Under the pieces are notes generated by a model. It did not search any database. It had not been told where the DNA came from and worked only from the letters and a program-made list of their open reading frames with translations. Below, piece by piece: positions 45,197-55,000 of a stretch of DNA of 64,000 nt. The DNA lies in assembly GCA_964415295.1 (NCBI GenBank), contig CAYPYN010000003.1, forward strand, positions 310,001 to 374,000. Direction: 5' to 3'. This DNA comes from SB21 sp964415295. Its GTDB lineage: Bacteria; CLD3; SB21. Numbering within the stretch: the first letter of the stretch is position 1; the number at the start of each line of letters is the position of its first letter. The position numbers and the translations under genes are program-made.

Positions 45197-45976
45197 ATGT
45201 TGTATCGCATAACCTGCTATTTGATGATGTTCGCCGTGATCGGCGGCTGCACATTTAACGTACGCATAGTCAAAGATGCCGAAGACATACCGGAGTCGAC
45301 ACTTCGCGCGCTCAATGCCGGCGTGAATAAGTATGCCGTGATCGACGTAGGCGGTTCGGAGTTCACCTGCAAGATCATCGGGGCCAATAATGACAGGCTG
45401 ACGGTGTCGAGCCGCGAAGTCGTCAGTGAGATCCCGATCAAAGCGATCGGGCATGTGACGCTTTATGATGCCGGCGCTGCGAAAAGTTCTACTGTCGCTA
45501 TGTTGATCGGCGGTCTGACGGGAGGATTTCTGGGTGACCTGGCCGGACGTGAATTCGGTAAGGACCATGAAAAAGACAAAGAGATACGTATCGGTTCGGC
45601 GGTGCTGGGAGCCTGCGCCGGTATTCTGGCTATCAAGTACATCGGCCGGGGATCTTCGCAGGAACTGGAAGTCAATTCCGCTGTAAAGCCGATCGAACTT
45701 TATCCAGGCTACGGCAAATCGCTTACTGCTCAAACCGTTCAGTCCAAAGGACTTTTCCAAGACCTCTCATTAGGTGCCGGGGAAACGCTTCTTCAGACGA
45801 GGATCTTTCAATACGAAGCCGGACAATACATTGCGGTCTACGAAGTTCACAATGGCAAGGATACCATCGTCAAATGGTTCACGTTCGACGAGAACTATTT
45901 TAAGAGCCAGAAAGCCAAACTCGAGCAGCCTCTGAAAGACCAGATCTTCAGGAACAGTTCACTCAATGGACAATGA
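45197..45976 (+). CDS. Glycine-zipper lipoprotein of unknown function
   Basis: 259-residue predicted lipoprotein, lipobox VIGGC with Cys at about 19. A beta-rich domain at 45-90 (YAVIDVGGSEFTCKIIGANND) is followed by a Gly-rich hydrophobic segment at about 100-115 (VAMLIGGLTGGFLGDLAG) and a second one near 137 (VLGACAGILAIKY), resembling glycine-zipper outer-membrane lipoproteins. AGAGG precedes the ATG. First of a run of exported-protein genes leading to the RHS locus; role unknown. Confidence 0.78.
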   Translation: MLYRITCYLMMFAVIGGCTFNVRIVKDAEDIPESTLRALNAGVNKYAVIDVGGSEFTCKIIGANNDRLTVSSREVVSEIPIKAIGHVTLYDAGAAKSSTVAMLIGGLTGGFLGDLAGREFGKDHEKDKEIRIGSAVLGACAGILAIKYIGRGSSQELEVNSAVKPIELYPGYGKSLTAQTVQSKGLFQDLSLGAGETLLQTRIFQYEAGQYIAVYEVHNGKDTIVKWFTFDENYFKSQKAKLEQPLKDQIFRNSSLNGQ

Positions 45977-46052
45977 TCAATGAGTAATGAACGACGATCA
46001 AATGACACTATGGCTCAATGATAAAATGATTCAATTGTAAACGGGAGTTGAT

Positions 46053-47927
46053 ATGAAAAAGTTTTTTTGGGTGATGTGTTTGAGCGTGATATGGACCGCT
46101 GACGCTTTCTCTCAGATCGGTTGGTGGACGAGTTCGGATACACTAAACGTTTTTAACAAGAACAAAGGCGCTGTACTGATCGGCAGTTATCAGCCCTTGG
46201 GAAAACTGACGGTAGGGCCGGATGATAAATTCTACAATCTGGCTTTAGTTGGCGATTACAATAATCTCGCCAAGAATTATCTCCAGATCGGAGTTACGAG
46301 CCGCGGCTTTGAGAATCTGCAGGGGCAGACCGTGTTCGATCTCTATCATTCCAACAGCCAATTGAGGAACGCCGGATACAATTTCCGTATCAACGGCCAG
46401 AGCCAGTTCTTCATTAACGGCGAGGGCAATATCGGCATAGGAACAGAGAAACCCGAGGCGAAGCTGGATCTTACCGGAGGGCCAAATTGGGGAGGGTTCA
46501 CGAAAGTCATGCGGCTGCCTGGAGAACATGCCATCAAGTTTGAATCAGGTGGCAATGAATACGGAATGGTAGCGACGGGCGGCATGATCAATTTTGTCGT
46601 AAGCAATCAGAATCAGTCTACGAATCCATTTGGAGTTCCATTCAGCCGAATCATGTCCTTGCAGAGAAATAAAGTAATCATCGAGGGGGATATTGAGATC
46701 AAAGGGAAGATCTACAGCCAGGGGCAAGTGAGCGGCGGGGGTGATGTTATTCCGATTGAGACAGGCGGAGGCACTGGAGGAGGAGTTGTTGACAACTGGG
46801 ATGGTGGGAGTAAAGGAGACGGGGGAATATTGCCGACGATCGCACCGCAAGGATCCGGCGCACAGGACTGGGTGATCAGCAGCAGCAATGCGAATGACAT
46901 TTACTATACGTATGGAAGTGGGGAAGTTGGAATTGGAACTAATAACCCAACTTATAAGCTGGATGTAAATGGCACAACACGTATTTCATCAACTTTAACT
47001 GTAAACGATGCCACGAGTGTTTTGAATCACACAATTTTTGCTGGCGATGGTGGGACGATTAATCTTGGTCGTAACAGTAGTGAATATATTTCTTATCATG
47101 GTGACACAGGGGCTCAATATTTAGATTTTGGCCCCTCCAATTTGGCAAAACCATCCTACATCAGAAGCTTAGTAACTGGACAACCATTTTATATTGTCGG
47201 GAGTGGTTCGGCATTGAATATTGGAAATGCTACTTCGAATGATATTAATTTTTTTACAAATAATACGACGCGCGTTACAATTAATACTGCTGGGACAGTT
47301 GGTATTGGCACAACAACTCCGGCAGGTATGCTGGATGTTAGTGGGGTAACTGGAAACATATTTGTTAGATCAAGTACTGGGACGAATTTTACTTATCAGG
47401 ATTTCATCAACACAGGAGGGGTCTTTCGCCTTGGTAGAGAAAAAAGTGTTGGCGGCGGCTTATTAGCCGGGACATCTGCTTATGATGGTGTTTTGACGGT
47501 TCAATCTGCTCATAACTTACATCTTGGAACAAATAGTCTCATAAGAATGTCGATTTTATCAACTGGCTCCGTCGGCATCGGCACCACTAATCCCGGCACA
47601 GATAAACTTGCTGTCAACGGAACCATTCGCGCCAAAGAACTCTACCTCACCACCGCCGGCTGGTCGGACTTTGTCTTCGAACAAGGCTACAATTTACGCA
47701 CACTCAAACAGGTTGAAAATTATATCAAGAAAAACGGACGCCTGCCTGATATCCCGTCCCAAAAAGAAGTCGAAGAAAAGGGCGTCGGCGTAATTGATAT
47801 GCAGGCCAAACTCCTTCAGAAAATCGAGGAGCTGACGCTCTACGTGATCGAACAGAATAAGAAGAACGAAGAGCAGAATAAACGCATACAGGAACTTGAA
47901 GAAAAACTGACCAGTAAGAAACATTGA
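46053..47927 (+). CDS. Secreted tail-fibre-like surface protein
   Basis: 624-residue exported protein. Signal peptide of about 22 residues ending AFSQ. Four copies of a 'IGIGTxxPxxKLDVNG' repeat (near residues 130, 290, 413 and 505) are like those in phage tail fibres and FCB surface proteins. The C-terminus, from WSDFVFEQGYNLRTLKQVENYIKK... to a Glu/Lys coiled coil, matches the conserved C-terminal region of Bacteroidota tail-fibre-like proteins (usually LxxVExxIKxxxxLPxIPSxxEV). Codons from about 46900 to 47570 are visibly AT-richer than both ends, suggesting mosaic origin. Probably a surface adhesin or display protein. Confidence 0.8.
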   Translation: MKKFFWVMCLSVIWTADAFSQIGWWTSSDTLNVFNKNKGAVLIGSYQPLGKLTVGPDDKFYNLALVGDYNNLAKNYLQIGVTSRGFENLQGQTVFDLYHSNSQLRNAGYNFRINGQSQFFINGEGNIGIGTEKPEAKLDLTGGPNWGGFTKVMRLPGEHAIKFESGGNEYGMVATGGMINFVVSNQNQSTNPFGVPFSRIMSLQRNKVIIEGDIEIKGKIYSQGQVSGGGDVIPIETGGGTGGGVVDNWDGGSKGDGGILPTIAPQGSGAQDWVISSSNANDIYYTYGSGEVGIGTNNPTYKLDVNGTTRISSTLTVNDATSVLNHTIFAGDGGTINLGRNSSEYISYHGDTGAQYLDFGPSNLAKPSYIRSLVTGQPFYIVGSGSALNIGNATSNDINFFTNNTTRVTINTAGTVGIGTTTPAGMLDVSGVTGNIFVRSSTGTNFTYQDFINTGGVFRLGREKSVGGGLLAGTSAYDGVLTVQSAHNLHLGTNSLIRMSILSTGSVGIGTTNPGTDKLAVNGTIRAKELYLTTAGWSDFVFEQGYNLRTLKQVENYIKKNGRLPDIPSQKEVEEKGVGVIDMQAKLLQKIEELTLYVIEQNKKNEEQNKRIQELEEKLTSKKH

Positions 47928-47965
47928 TCAGTGAACAATGATTGAAATCTAAAGAGCAATGAGTA

Positions 47966-48925
47966 ATGATAAATGATTCCAAAAATATTTCACAGAACAT
48001 GATAAACGATAGTAAAGATATTCAAACAAAGCAGTCCTATCTCCAGGAGATCTTGCAGCTTGTCATTTTGGTTCTCCTGACCATTCTTACTCTGTTTCTC
48101 GTGCGTGAAGGCCATTCGCAGGAGCCTATCAGGTTTCCACTCGGCGACGATTCGTACATATCGTACCCGATGGGAGAGAACCTGATCTTCGAAGGACAGA
48201 TCGCGCCCAATTATACCGTTCTACAGTGGGGGAACACGCATTCCGTCTTCAGCGGCAACGTATCGATCACACCCAAAGTCATACTCAAAATGTATCGGGT
48301 CCGCTCCAGTCCTGTCAAAACGCCGTCTTATATGCCCAAAGTCACTTTGCAGACGGCATGGAAAGGCGGCGCCGTGAATCTCTTTCCGTATCTGATGATC
48401 AGCCATCATTCCAACGGACAGGGGGGCGACACATTCCTTGAGGATGATCCGAATAACGGTAATCCGCCGCATCACGGTACTTTGCCAAATACGGAAAGCG
48501 GAAGTTTCGCAACCAATTTCATTCAACTGGGCTATTTCTTCAGCATGCCGGGATATGAGCATCATTTTCTTGGCATTTCTTACGAACATCATCCGGTTCA
48601 CGGCTGGTGGTTTGGTATCGATCCTGCGATACAGGGTCTCTATAGTAGAAAAAGGATCCATTACGGGTACAAATATCTGGGGGATATTTGGCAGGTGGAA
48701 ATGGATTACACCGATTTGCTCGACAAGCCGCGGGGCACGCCCCGCGGCATTGTCTCGGCAACGGCCAAGCTGAAATCGCCCGTATTCAAAAAAGCCATGT
48801 GGCTCTTTGCAAGCTATTACCAGGGACAGGATTATTATAATATCAATTTTACTAATGCGATAAAGCAATTCAAAGCGGGTATCGCGATACAGACGACCCT
48901 GGCAATTGACCACGATCCATATTAA
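47966..48925 (+). CDS. Outer-membrane beta-barrel, possibly phospholipase A1-like
   Basis: 319-residue exported protein. A hydrophobic signal-like segment covers about residues 27-50, ending GHSQ. The rest is rich in alternating aromatic strands. SHHSNGQGG at 146-154 resembles the catalytic H-x-S-N-G of outer-membrane phospholipase A (H147, S149), and the late YYQGQDYYNINF block resembles the GYGxSLIDYN strand of that family. This is suggestive but not conclusive; another barrel family is possible. The start is uncertain: ATG codons at 47966 and 47999 each begin an MINDSK sequence. Confidence 0.55.
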   Translation: MINDSKNISQNMINDSKDIQTKQSYLQEILQLVILVLLTILTLFLVREGHSQEPIRFPLGDDSYISYPMGENLIFEGQIAPNYTVLQWGNTHSVFSGNVSITPKVILKMYRVRSSPVKTPSYMPKVTLQTAWKGGAVNLFPYLMISHHSNGQGGDTFLEDDPNNGNPPHHGTLPNTESGSFATNFIQLGYFFSMPGYEHHFLGISYEHHPVHGWWFGIDPAIQGLYSRKRIHYGYKYLGDIWQVEMDYTDLLDKPRGTPRGIVSATAKLKSPVFKKAMWLFASYYQGQDYYNINFTNAIKQFKAGIAIQTTLAIDHDPY

Positions 48926-48950
48926 TAAATTTGTCTAAAATGAGGAAGTC

Positions 48951-51900
48951 ATGAAGTCCTGTTCAACCACATTGTTGTTGGTGTTTCAAATGTTGTTTAT
49001 CCACATCTCCATAGCGAATGCTCAAATATCGTTACCCGGTGATGCGGTACGTTCAACCAGTGTTTTACCGCCCGAAGCCTATACTTTCAAATTCAATTCA
49101 GCCGGATCTGTTGACTTCCATGGTGATTATAGTGCCAATATTCCTTTGATGACAGTTCCTGGGCGAGGCGGAATGGATTATCCAATCTCTGTTAGTTACA
49201 AAGCTGGGATCACGACAGATCAACGTGCCACATGGGTTGGGCTTGGTTGGAATCTAAACCCAGGGAGTATCACGCGAGTGATTAATGGGATTCCGGACAA
49301 TATCAACCACGGAGTAATATATCAGGGAGAGACGTACATTACAGAAAACGGAGCCATAGTGCATTATCCTCCGATGCAAACCGCTTCGTATCAATTTCCC
49401 GAACACGATCATTTTGATTACTTTCTCGTCAATATTCCGGGTGTAGTCTCGGGCCTCGTAGTTCCCGTCAATGTTGATGGAGACAGTACTGCGGACTATG
49501 TGTTTCAGGAAATAAATGGTTTCAGGATTGCAATTGGATACACGAGTTCCGGCTATAATTCATTTAATAGGATTATTGCTGAGCAGCCTCCCGCCTCTTG
49601 CCCAACGACCGAATACAACGACATAAGTCATATTTGGGTTTATGCCCCGGACGGAACCAGATACATTTTTGCTTTACCATTACGTTCTGAGATTATTTTA
49701 TATGGCGGTGATGCTGCACATGGAGGTGTGCATTTTGAACCAAGGTTTATTGTTGAGTACGTTTCCTCCTGGCTTCTGACATCAATTATTTCTCCGGATT
49801 GTAATGCAGCTTACAGCAATGGTGACGTAATTCCTCTCGAGAGCTCGACTGGAAACTGGGTTCGTTTTGAATACAATTATCCGTATAATTCCAGCAACGC
49901 CAGAGTTCGAAACATAAGGCCACTCTATTTCAACCGATATGTTGATCAAGCCTCAAACGACAGAGATCCATTCGGTCTCTTAACACAGACCACCTATCTA
50001 TCCAAGATCATTACACCCACGCATGAAGCCGTATTTGCTACCGCAGGAAGAAATGATATAAGCTTTTTGTCTCCTTACGCAACGGCCTATCAATACAAGA
50101 GCGGTATCGTTGGCGATTTTACCAATAGTTCGACGAGCACCGTTGGAACTTTCATAAAACCGTTACGTCTTGATTCCATCGTATTGTATCAGCGTTATCC
50201 TGACCGCCAATTGGTATCGTTTGTCAAATTCTCATACGCCGACAATGGCTCCAACGGCAATGAGCTCTGCCGGTACGGTAAGCGGTTGGATGGATCCACG
50301 TATACAAACGCAGTCCTGACAAGCGTTCCTACGGGGAGTGGATCCTTGTCGCTGGTAGGGGTCGGAAAAACCACACTTAAGGAGATCATGATAGCCGATT
50401 CTACAATCGGTCAGTTCTATCGGTTTGGATATACAGATGTTTTAGATTCCTTTAACCCGCCTTACGTAGTGGATGGCGGAGACAATAATACATTGGGAGA
50501 GATTCAAGCTATTGCCAGATACACTTCGTACGTTCAGTCAGATGAGGGTTCGGGCTCTTATTTTCGTACGAGAAGCGGGCGTATGGGTTATTTTTTTGCA
50601 AAGACATCGGAGCTGAGCGGCTATCCCGGTGCTATCCAAAGGACATTGGGAGCCGCAGCATGGTCTCTGAGGACAATCGAGTATCCCACAGGCGCAGTAG
50701 ATACAGTAGACTATGAGTTGGATGAGTTTGAAAAAACGTACGATCAATCCAGGAATCAATTGGGTGAACTGGGATGGTGGGGCAGATTGGCGCCCGACGA
50801 GATTGGCATACGAGTACGTTCCATTTCATCTTATGATCCGATCACACAGCAATCGAAAAGGGTGAACTATCAGTATCAAGGGGGGCATTTAGCGTCATTG
50901 CCTATTAATTATCTGCGTAACAGTAATCCTTATACGGGGGTTAGCCAATTTCGCTCTTTTTTATTCGGCTATAATTCAGCCGAAGTCGAATACAAATCCG
51001 TAACGATGATTAATACGGATAACTCAAGAGTTCAGACCTATTATTCGTCACTGGCTGACGACGATGCCGGATATGATGAGCAATATACTCAAGCCAATTT
51101 TGTGGTAACGACCGATAACGGGATTTATAGAGGTAAGGTGCTGTCGTCCCGACAGTTCGATGCTCAGAATAACCTCCGGAGTAATGCCTCTTCATCATAC
51201 GTCCTTTTGAAAAAATACTCGGGTTTCCCCCCGGCCGATATGATGCTCGCGATGAATCCCAATAATTGGAAGTACTACATTGGAGGCAAACGTCTTTTGA
51301 CGGCTTATACGAACAATAAAGTGATCGATTCTACTTATCAATTTGAAAAGAATGTGTATAACCCAAGCGGCCCCATGCAAGCACAGATCACAGTAACGAA
51401 TTACAGTTACAATAATTTCAACCAACTCAATATGATCTCTAAGATCATGCCGCCGGGATTCAAATTAGTTACAGGATATCTTTATGCCTGTGAAACATCG
51501 CCACTGTCTTCGGCCATGCTTCTCAAAAACATGATCTCGCAACCTGGTATGCAGACCGTGAGCCAGGTGGGATTGAACAACCAGAACCCTAAATTGAAAA
51601 GTCAGACAAAATACACATGGAGACAATTTGGTTTCGGAATTTATGTTGATACGGTTAAAGTATGGCATGATGTGAACGGAGACGGTTATCAAACGGATTG
51701 CATGGATCCGATTACCTATAATGCTTGTGACTCTCCCGAGTTGATACCGATGACCATTGTGAATAGTTATGATCCATATGGGAATCCTTTATCCATACTG
51801 GACGTCAATGGAATTACTACACAATTTGAATGGGACTCCAATTACCGATACGCCAAGCTCACTAAAAGCACTTTAACGGTCGGCGGCTTCAATTATGCGA

Positions 51901-52088
51901 AAACATACAGCTATAATTCGTCCCACCGGCTTTCTTCTCAGACCGATGAGAACGGTCAGACAACAAGATATGTATACGATGGTTTGGGAAGACTGCAAAA
52001 GGTCATTGGACCAGCGCAGAGCACTCTCAAGACCTACCAATACAATTTCAGGAACAGCAGAAGTATCACATGGTCAACGGGATATTAA
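48951..52088 (+). CDS. RHS/YD-repeat protein, SpvB-like N-terminal half
   Basis: 1045-residue secreted protein with a signal peptide of about 25 residues (ending ANAQ). The N-terminal region around 'GDYSANIPLMTVPGRGG' and 'WVGLGWNLNPGSITRVINGIPDN' (about 60-118) is the signature seen in Bacteroidota RHS proteins and in SpvB/TcB-like toxin components. YD-type repeats appear at the C-terminus (near 985-1030: TYSYNSSHRLSSQTDENGQ, YVYDGLGRL). It lacks an RHS core and toxin tip. The next gene starts five bases after its stop and supplies those, so the two likely form one cage-like assembly. Confidence 0.82.
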   Translation: MKSCSTTLLLVFQMLFIHISIANAQISLPGDAVRSTSVLPPEAYTFKFNSAGSVDFHGDYSANIPLMTVPGRGGMDYPISVSYKAGITTDQRATWVGLGWNLNPGSITRVINGIPDNINHGVIYQGETYITENGAIVHYPPMQTASYQFPEHDHFDYFLVNIPGVVSGLVVPVNVDGDSTADYVFQEINGFRIAIGYTSSGYNSFNRIIAEQPPASCPTTEYNDISHIWVYAPDGTRYIFALPLRSEIILYGGDAAHGGVHFEPRFIVEYVSSWLLTSIISPDCNAAYSNGDVIPLESSTGNWVRFEYNYPYNSSNARVRNIRPLYFNRYVDQASNDRDPFGLLTQTTYLSKIITPTHEAVFATAGRNDISFLSPYATAYQYKSGIVGDFTNSSTSTVGTFIKPLRLDSIVLYQRYPDRQLVSFVKFSYADNGSNGNELCRYGKRLDGSTYTNAVLTSVPTGSGSLSLVGVGKTTLKEIMIADSTIGQFYRFGYTDVLDSFNPPYVVDGGDNNTLGEIQAIARYTSYVQSDEGSGSYFRTRSGRMGYFFAKTSELSGYPGAIQRTLGAAAWSLRTIEYPTGAVDTVDYELDEFEKTYDQSRNQLGELGWWGRLAPDEIGIRVRSISSYDPITQQSKRVNYQYQGGHLASLPINYLRNSNPYTGVSQFRSFLFGYNSAEVEYKSVTMINTDNSRVQTYYSSLADDDAGYDEQYTQANFVVTTDNGIYRGKVLSSRQFDAQNNLRSNASSSYVLLKKYSGFPPADMMLAMNPNNWKYYIGGKRLLTAYTNNKVIDSTYQFEKNVYNPSGPMQAQITVTNYSYNNFNQLNMISKIMPPGFKLVTGYLYACETSPLSSAMLLKNMISQPGMQTVSQVGLNNQNPKLKSQTKYTWRQFGFGIYVDTVKVWHDVNGDGYQTDCMDPITYNACDSPELIPMTIVNSYDPYGNPLSILDVNGITTQFEWDSNYRYAKLTKSTLTVGGFNYAKTYSYNSSHRLSSQTDENGQTTRYVYDGLGRLQKVIGPAQSTLKTYQYNFRNSRSITWSTGY

Positions 52089-52092
52089 GAAT

Positions 52093-55000
52093 ATGAAATT
52101 AAAAAGCCTTTTTCTGGTTCAATGGATCCTTTTGGGTTTGAGCAGTGTCTGGGGTCAAACGTCTTCCGTCAATTATGTTCGATCGACGATCTATCCTAAT
52201 GGCGCTGAAAACATCTCTGTTCCCGGATTACTGGGAATTGAACAGCCCAACCAGCTCCCTGTGCAAAGCATCGGGTATTTCAATGGATGGGCTCAAGATA
52301 TACAGAGTCTATCCCAGTCGGACCGATCAGGATATGTGGTATTATCGAGAAAATATTATGATTTTCGTGGAAGGCCGATGGTTATAGGAAAGCCATTCGA
52401 AATAGCCTCTTTGGACAGTCTTAACTACAAACCGTTGACGATGGTGGGATACCTTTCCACCTTTCCGGCGGCAGGTGACTCTGCTTTTGAACGAATCGTT
52501 TATCAAAACCAGGTCGAAGACCGTATCTCTTTCAGGATGCCTTTTGGTTCCGTTTACCACAACACCACTCGGGCTCTGAAATACGATCATTATTATGATT
52601 CTGTCTATCAGGCTATTCAAAGCCGAATTACGGATGAAGACGGGATGATGCAGGACACTTATGTAGACAGAGCCGGCCGTGCAATTCGTAAAGTGACAAA
52701 AATGAATACTTATAACGACGACTTGATAACGCTGTTTGATTACGACGTTCTCGGCAATGTGACGCGCAGCTACAGTCCTTTGGGTGTCAAATACAAGGAC
52801 ACAATCGGCAATCATCAGGACATCATCATGCCATATGGTGTCTATGAGGACGGCACCAAAGCCGTCAAAGGAGGGCCTGAATTATCCAAAAATACGGACA
52901 ACTGGAGCAACGAGGCCCCGATCAACAATCCGAACCACCCAGTTTTGCGCTATGAAAAGCCTGCCGGAGCGCTGAATGCGACGGTCACACTGTCCTACTA
53001 CAAATCTACGGGAGATTGTCCGTATTCGATCGAATTACAGTACCGTATCAGTCCTGCCAGCGGTGTGGGGCAATGGGTCAATATTGGCAGTCAGACACCG
53101 GTCAGTCTGGTTCTAAAACAAGAAGATATGAAAGTGGAATTCCGCAGGCGCCGTCTTATGAACACAGGTACCGGCTGTACTCAATCGGAAATCCATATAA
53201 GACTGGACGCCATAGCGTCGGTGGTTGATTCAGCTAAATACGTAACAGCCTACAAGTATGACAATCAAAACCGCCTGATCGAAAAAAGATCACCCGACGA
53301 AGGAACAAGCTTTTATGTCTATGATCTCATGGGGCGGCTCCGCTTCGTGCAGGACGAAAATCACCGCACCAATTTCATGTTCAACGGACAAAGGAGTTAC
53401 TGGACGTATTATAAATACGATGCGCTGGGAAGAATGATCGAACAGGGAGAGCTGACGCAAGATCACTCGATAGATTCTCTTCGAATTAAGGCGGCCGTTG
53501 CCAGAATATTGAGGAATGTCACATATACGACGTGGTCTGATACTCTTACAATGGATTCCATTGACTGTTTTGCAGAACAGAAAGCGCTGAATAGCAGGGA
53601 AGCGGGTCTTCCACCCGGAGGTGGAGGAGGAGGTGAAATCTGCGATACCATCACCGTCACGCATATACACAACTATACGGATTCGGTCGTAACGTACACG
53701 GTCCTTGATACGCTTTACGGAGACGCATCTTTTCCCAAATCTAGCGATGCTATAATAAAGACAGTGGTCAATCAATACGACACGTATTCCACCGGCTGGC
53801 AGATCGCGATACCTACGACCGATACGTCGGCAGGCAACCCGATCGTCTCATCACCTAAAACGAGGCTTACGCGGACCAAAATCTTCGATGCCAATGCCAA
53901 TAATTGGACGGAAGAAGCTTACGTGTATGACCGTTACGGCCGGGTGAATTACAGGCATGTTTACATCCCTGAACTTGCGCAGACCAAAAAATTTCAGTAC
54001 TATTACGATGCTTCGGGACGGGTCCTGAAGACGATGTATCAGGACGGCGTAGCCTCGGAGAGTTTCTATCAGTGGTTCAAATACGATAACCTTTCAAGGC
54101 TGGATTCGGTGTTCTCATCGCGAACGAATAACAGGTCCACGGCTGTAAGAGAGGCCGCTTACGACTATGACAATAATCACGGCGGAAAGATCCTGACGAC
54201 CAAACTTGGGAATAACATTCAGCAGGTGGACTATACGTACAATTCCCGGGATTGGCTGAAATATATCAATAACGTCAATAACCTGGGAACGGACAAATTT
54301 GCTCTAAGCTTGGGCTATGATACCGTCGGGACCAATTCCCGATACAACGGCAATATCTCAGCTTCGGCGTCGCTGGTTTCCGGACAGTCGCAGTATGCGT
54401 ATAACTATGTCTATGACAATGCGAACCGGCTGACCGATGCGAATTACAGTGGCAATCTTTTTTCGGAAAGAATGATTGATTACGATGCCAATGGTAACAT
54501 CAGGGAACTGACCAGACATCGCAACAGCTCCACCGCGTCGCCGATCACTTACTATTATGACGCGTCCAAACCCAACCAGTTGAAGTATGTTACAGAGGCT
54601 TTATCGGATTCCTTTTATTATGATGCTAACGGGAATATGACGAGGGATAAGCTGAAAGGCAATTTTGACTACGACTACCGCAATATGCCGGTGAAGATGT
54701 ATCTCAATGGCGGCCGGGTCCTTCACATAGCTTACGATGCGGGAGGACAGCGGATAAAATTCCTCAGAAAGAACGGGAGCACGACCCTGGATTCCAGTAA
54801 GATATTCATACTGGGCGCCAACGGTAAGGTCGTCGCGGAATACCTGTATCGCGCGGCCACCACAACGTGGAGCGTGGAGCATTACAATATCTACGGTAAC
54901 GAACTGATAGGGAAGGTGGTGCCGGCGGCGACGGCTTCGGGACCGGGCTTGATCAACTTACAGGGAACGATCCAGGGAACCTATCTGGCCGACAGCGCCG

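Noticed and set aside
51895..52092. N-terminal extension of the second RHS gene
   Set aside because: It overlaps the YD-repeat coding end of the first gene in another frame and lies before a normal signal peptide.
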